A stretch of 17,799 nt of DNA from positions 1 to 17,799 of the forward strand of contig DASSVP010000130.1 in the NCBI GenBank assembly GCA_035705985.1, read 5' to 3'. Under the pieces are notes generated by a model that saw only the letters and a program-made list of their open reading frames with translations, ran no database searches and was not told the DNA's origin. A program made the translations under genes and the position numbers. Below, piece by piece: positions 15,287 to 17,799 of the stretch. Source of the DNA: JACVRW01 sp035705985 (GTDB lineage: Bacteria > Actinomycetota > Thermoleophilia > Solirubrobacterales > Thermoleophilaceae). Numbering within the stretch: position 1 is the first letter of the stretch; every line of letters starts with the position of its first letter.

Positions 15287-15675
15287 AGGCGCATCGCGTG
15301 CAGACGCGCTGGCGCGACCTCGACGGGCTCGGGCACGTGAACCACACGGTCGTGCTGACATACCTGGAGGAGGGGCGCGACGCCTGGCTCGCAGAGCACG
15401 GCATCAACCGCGACGAGTACGTCGTAGGACAGTGCTCCCTCACGTTCCGGCGTGAGATCGAGCCGGCGCGGAAGACGGTCATCGCCCAGTGCGAGCTGGG
15501 CAGCCTCGGCCGCTCGAGCATCACGACGCTCGAGCGAATCGTGGACGAGGACGGAGAGACGGTCGTGGAGGCCGAGTTCAGGCTCGTGCTCTGGGATCCC
15601 GAGCGGCGGATACCGCGGTCAATCACCGACCACGAGCGGGCGTCGATGGCCCCGGCAGAACGGATGGACCTATGA
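15283..15675 (+). CDS. Hotdog-fold acyl-CoA thioesterase (4HBT/YbgC-like)
   Basis: The 130-residue protein has the 4HBT hotdog signature RWRDLDGLGHVNHTVVLTYLEEGRDAWL at its start, with Asp14 in the position of the usual catalytic aspartate and the GHVN motif at 17-20. Later segments fit the fold (CSLTFRREIEPARKTVIAQCELGSLGRSSI, ETVVEAEFRLVLWD). The GTG start overlaps the kdd stop (GTGA, 15283-15286) and the stop overlaps the kce start (ATGA, 15672-15675). In the lysine pathway the next enzyme, 3-aminobutyryl-CoA ammonia-lyase (Kal), is also a hotdog protein, but this one reads as a thioesterase rather than Kal. It may hydrolyse the CoA product of Kce to a free amino acid. Confidence 0.85.
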   Translation: MKAHRVQTRWRDLDGLGHVNHTVVLTYLEEGRDAWLAEHGINRDEYVVGQCSLTFRREIEPARKTVIAQCELGSLGRSSITTLERIVDEDGETVVEAEFRLVLWDPERRIPRSITDHERASMAPAERMDL

Positions 15676-16502
15676 AGGCGTGGAACAGCGACCCGGTCGT
15701 TCTGACGGTCGCCGTGACGGGCGCGGATGTCTTCCGCGACAACAATCCGAATATCCCGTACACAACACGGGAGATCGCCGACTCGAGCATCGAGGCCGCC
15801 GCCGCCGGTGCCACGGTTGTGCATCTCCACGTGCGCGAGGATGACGGCACGCCGAGCGGGCGTCCTGAGCTCTTCAAGGAGGTCGTCGACCGGATTCGCG
15901 CCGGCTCCGATGTGCTCACGATGGTTTCGACGGGCGGCGCGAACGACATGACGATCGAGGAGCGGACCACGGGGCTCGATGCCCAGCCCGACATATCCGG
16001 CGTCGAGTCCGGTTCGATGAACTTCGGTGACGAGACCTTCATCACGCCGCCGCCCGCCGGCCGCGGCATCGTCAAGCGGGCTCTGGACGCAGGGATCGCA
16101 CTCGAGGTCGAGGCCTTTGACGTCGGGCACGTGGTCAGCGCGGTGCGCTGGCTTGAGGAAGGCGTGTTGCCGGGACCGATGCGGATCAACCTGGTGTTCG
16201 GCGTGCCGGGCGGGATCGACGCCTCGCCGGAGGCCCTCGCGGCCATGCTGCGGCCGCTGCCGCCCGACACGTTCTGGACGGTGACGTGCATCGGGCGTCA
16301 CCATCAGCGCATGCTGGCGCTCGCGCTGTTGCACGGCGCCCCCGGTATCCGGACGGGTCTCGAGGACGTGGCATACATCCGCAAGGGCGAGCTCGCGCCG
16401 TCCAACCGCGCGCTGTGCGAGATGGCCGCCGGCCTGGCACGGACACTGGGGCGTGAAGTGGCGAGCCAGGACGAGGCGCGGGAGCTACTGCGGCTTGGCT
16501 GA
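15672..16502 (+). CDS. kce: 3-keto-5-aminohexanoate cleavage enzyme (BKACE family)
   Basis: The 276-residue protein is a zinc-dependent beta-keto acid cleavage enzyme (former DUF849). Kce condenses 3-keto-5-aminohexanoate with acetyl-CoA to give acetoacetate and 3-aminobutyryl-CoA. The metal-binding pair His51/His53 lies in VVHLHVRED. The catalytic region GIRTGLEDVAY carries Arg227 and Glu231, matching residues known to matter in Kce. Other blocks are STGGANDMTIEER, GSMNFGD and TCIGRHHQRMLALALL. Length equals known Kce. BKACE members act on several beta-keto acids (including dehydrocarnitine), so specificity rests on the adjacent kdd. The ATG at 15672 is preferred because earlier in-frame residues lie inside the thioesterase gene and are not family-like. 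Confidence 0.9.
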   Translation: MKAWNSDPVVLTVAVTGADVFRDNNPNIPYTTREIADSSIEAAAAGATVVHLHVREDDGTPSGRPELFKEVVDRIRAGSDVLTMVSTGGANDMTIEERTTGLDAQPDISGVESGSMNFGDETFITPPPAGRGIVKRALDAGIALEVEAFDVGHVVSAVRWLEEGVLPGPMRINLVFGVPGGIDASPEALAAMLRPLPPDTFWTVTCIGRHHQRMLALALLHGAPGIRTGLEDVAYIRKGELAPSNRALCEMAAGLARTLGREVASQDEARELLRLG

Positions 16503-17163
16503 ACGGGATCCCGTCGCGCCTGATCTCGCACCGACCGCGCGGCGCGGCGCGGCGACGCGCGACGCGATTCACAAGGCCGCAGTGGAGCTGTTCGCCCGGC
16601 TCGGGTATCACGCGACGTCGATGCGCGCGATCGCCGCCGAGGCCGAGGTGAAGCCCGCGGCGATCTACCACTGGTACGCGAGCAAGGAAGCGATCCTGAT
16701 CCAGCTGCAGGACGACTTCATGGAGCAGCTCACGGAGAAGGTCCTCGCAGCGATGGAGCAGCACGACCGTCCGGCGCTGCAGCTCGCGGCAGCCGTCCGT
16801 GAGCATGTCGTGTTCCACGGACTGAACCGCCAGGAGGCGTTCGTGACCGACAGCGAGATCCGCGCCCTGGCGGAGGAGCCGCGTCGCGGGCTCATCGCCA
16901 AGCGCGACGCGTACCAGGCGATGTTCAAGCAGATGCTCCGTGACGGAATCCGCGACGGCTCGCTCCGCACGTCCGACGTTCAGGTCGCGGCCTACGCGAT
17001 CCTCCTGCAGTGCACCGGAGTAGCGCTGTGGTTCGACCCACGCGGCCCCCTGAAGCTCGACGAGGTGGCCGAGCTGCACATCGAGCTCGTCCTCGGGTCG
17101 GTCGGCGCGACTCGAGAGCTCATCAGCGTGGCGATCGAGCGGGTGTCCAGGGCCGCCGCGTGA
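16495..17163 (+). CDS. TetR-family transcriptional regulator
   Basis: The 222-residue protein has a typical TetR DNA-binding domain: TRDAIHKAAVELFARLGYHATSMRAIAAEAEVKPAAIYHWYASKEAIL, about residues 21-68. An all-helical ligand/dimer domain follows (LQDDFMEQLTEKVLAAMEQ onward). No ATG exists near the start. TTG at 16495 is chosen: it has GGGAG ten bases upstream and overlaps the kce stop by eight bases; a GTG at 16453 would extend further into kce. As the last gene of the kdd operon it is probably its own regulator, with the 14194 palindrome as a likely operator. Effectors for such regulators are often CoA thioesters or amines; none can be named here. Confidence 0.9.
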   Translation: MAERDPVAPDLAPTARRGAATRDAIHKAAVELFARLGYHATSMRAIAAEAEVKPAAIYHWYASKEAILIQLQDDFMEQLTEKVLAAMEQHDRPALQLAAAVREHVVFHGLNRQEAFVTDSEIRALAEEPRRGLIAKRDAYQAMFKQMLRDGIRDGSLRTSDVQVAAYAILLQCTGVALWFDPRGPLKLDEVAELHIELVLGSVGATRELISVAIERVSRAAA

Positions 17164-17202
17164 AGCGCCCCGCGGGCCGGGTCGCTCCCGCAGGCGTCCC
17201 TA

Positions 17203-17231
17203 TACAAATTTGCTCAATCCTGCGTTATAGT
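17203..17231 (+). promoter_or_regulatory. Promoter/operator of the glutamine synthetase-like gene (site 2)
   Basis: TATAGT (17226-17231) is a good -10. The -35 position, 17 bases upstream (17203-17208), is poor in consensus but overlaps ACAAATTTGCTCAA (17204-17217), which contains the palindrome CAAATTTG (17205-17212). The same element, with two C/T differences, lies between glxD and soxD (2172-2185). An operator covering the -35 would fit repression. Confidence 0.5.
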
Positions 17232-17236
17232 CGCCT

Positions 17237-17253
17237 CGCGCCCTAGCGGCGCG
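17237..17253 (+). promoter_or_regulatory. Hairpin in the leader of the glutamine synthetase-like gene
   Basis: CGCGCC (17237-17242) pairs with GGCGCG (17248-17253) around the loop CTAGC. From the predicted -10, it would stand at the very 5' end of the mRNA. In the rest of the 124-bp gap only a weak 5-bp stem (GCGGG/CCCGC, 17172-17191) is seen, a doubtful terminator for the TetR operon. Confidence 0.35.
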
Positions 17254-17287
17254 GCTCGTTAGGCCCCACGACTTCCGGAGGAGACGA

Positions 17288-17799
17288 ATGAGCGACGGCG
17301 TCACCGTTGACGCAGCGGCCCCCCTGACGTTTGGCGGCGACGTCAAGACGGTTCTCGAGACGCCCCGCACGGTCATGCCTCCCAAGACGCTCGAGGAGGC
17401 TCGCAATCAGCCAGGCCGGCGTGAGCGGATCCAGGCGATCGCGCAGCGCATCGAGTCCGAGGGCATCAAGTACGTCTTCTTCCAGCAGGTCTCCATCCCG
17501 GGCCGCGTGATGGGCAAGGGCGTGGTGGCCAGCTTCTTCCCCCAGGTCGCCGAGAAGGGCTATCAGCTCGTCTATGGCGCGACGGCGAACCTCTTCGTCG
17601 ACCGCGCCGGCGACTACATCGGCTTCGGTCCCGAGGAGTCGGAGCTCGCGGCCATTGCCGACCTGTCCACGTTCGCGCAGCTGCCCTGGGATCCGCGTGT
17701 CGCGCGCGTGTTCTGTGACTGTTACGACACGGAAACGGGCGAGCTGCTCGACGCGGATCCGCGGCAAAACCTCAAGCGCGTCGTCGACGAGTTCGAGCA
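17288..17799 (+). CDS. Glutamine synthetase-family protein, N-terminal part (gamma-glutamyl-amine ligase candidate)
   Basis: 170 codons are visible before the window ends. ATG 17288 follows a strong Shine-Dalgarno (GGAGGAG, 17277-17283). After about 50 unremarkable residues, IKYVFFQQVSIPGRVMGKGV starts the N-terminal beta-grasp domain of the glutamine synthetase family. GDYIGFGPEESELAAIADLSTFAQLPWDPRVARVFCDCYD follows the usual 'D...LPW.P..A.V..D' pattern at its end. The ATP-binding and metal-binding catalytic domain is outside the window. The context of amine oxidases, a polyamine-type binding protein and glx/sox genes suggests ligation of glutamate to an amine (as by GmaS with methylamine or PuuA with putrescine) rather than housekeeping GlnA. 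This part alone cannot separate these. Confidence 0.85.
   Translation, partial: MSDGVTVDAAAPLTFGGDVKTVLETPRTVMPPKTLEEARNQPGRRERIQAIAQRIESEGIKYVFFQQVSIPGRVMGKGVVASFFPQVAEKGYQLVYGATANLFVDRAGDYIGFGPEESELAAIADLSTFAQLPWDPRVARVFCDCYDTETGELLDADPRQNLKRVVDEFE

Noticed and set aside
15283..15675. Hotdog protein as 3-aminobutyryl-CoA ammonia-lyase (Kal)
   Set aside because: Kal is also hotdog-fold and would complete the lysine pathway, but the N-terminal D-x-D-x-x-GHVN block is that of 4HBT thioesterases and does not match Kal as I recall it.
16453..16494. Longer TetR start at GTG 16453
   Set aside because: It lies 50 bases inside kce, and its added residues are Arg-rich shadow sequence; TTG 16495 has GGGAG upstream and a normal short overlap.
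14249..16502. Carnitine degradation operon (BKACE plus thioesterase)
   Set aside because: The dehydrogenase is Kdd-type, not the 3-hydroxyacyl-CoA dehydrogenase-like carnitine dehydrogenase, so beta-amino rather than beta-hydroxy oxidation is the better reading.
1..17799. Mobile element, CRISPR array, tRNA or rRNA
   Set aside because: No transposase or integrase frame, no regularly spaced repeats, and no RNA gene landmarks were seen on either strand.

Overview
The window is about 17.8 kb of GC-rich (roughly 70%), gene-dense DNA with GTG/TTG starts and many ATGA/GTGA stop-start overlaps. This suggests a high-GC actinobacterium, possibly of the Thermoleophilia type; that placement is a judgement from style and gene content, with no marker gene to confirm it. 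There are no rRNA or tRNA genes, CRISPR arrays or transposases. No gap between genes exceeds about 125 bases.

Left block (1-9939, all +). The end of a probable class-II glutamine amidotransferase is followed by a GXGXG beta-helix protein (GlxC/MgsB type) and an FMN glutamate-synthase-like protein (GlxD/MgsC type). Next come the four subunits of a heterotetrameric sarcosine oxidase / N-methylglutamate dehydrogenase-type enzyme in the order delta-alpha-gamma-beta, then formate-tetrahydrofolate ligase (fhs) and a GntR/UTRA regulator. The simplest reading is an operon that moves an amine onto glutamate, or demethylates an N-methyl amino acid, and feeds the methyl carbon into tetrahydrofolate metabolism. 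The alpha subunit has two sets of Fe-S-type cysteines, which suggests a dehydrogenase rather than a plain oxidase.

Middle block (10063-14142, all -). A Tat/lipobox polyamine-type binding protein, a PYROXD2/phytoene-desaturase-like FAD oxidoreductase and a flavin monoamine oxidase form an overlapping three-gene operon.

Right block (14249-17163, +). An L-erythro-3,5-diaminohexanoate dehydrogenase (Kdd), a hotdog thioesterase, a 3-keto-5-aminohexanoate cleavage enzyme (Kce, BKACE family) and a TetR regulator overlap end to end. This operon diverges from the middle block over a 106-bp region whose 14-bp palindrome overlaps the -35 boxes of both predicted promoters. After a 124-bp gap, a glutamine-synthetase-family gene starts at 17288 and leaves the window.

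Together the genes look like an amine-catabolism island: uptake and oxidation of a polyamine or diamine, beta-lysine-type degradation, gamma-glutamylation or N-methylglutamate-type chemistry, and C1 recovery. The most notable non-coding signals are a 47-bp near-perfect inverted repeat at the soxG/soxB junction, a shared ACAAATTTGYTYAA element upstream of soxD and of the glutamine-synthetase-like gene, an inverted repeat abutting the glxD start codon, and the divergent palindrome.
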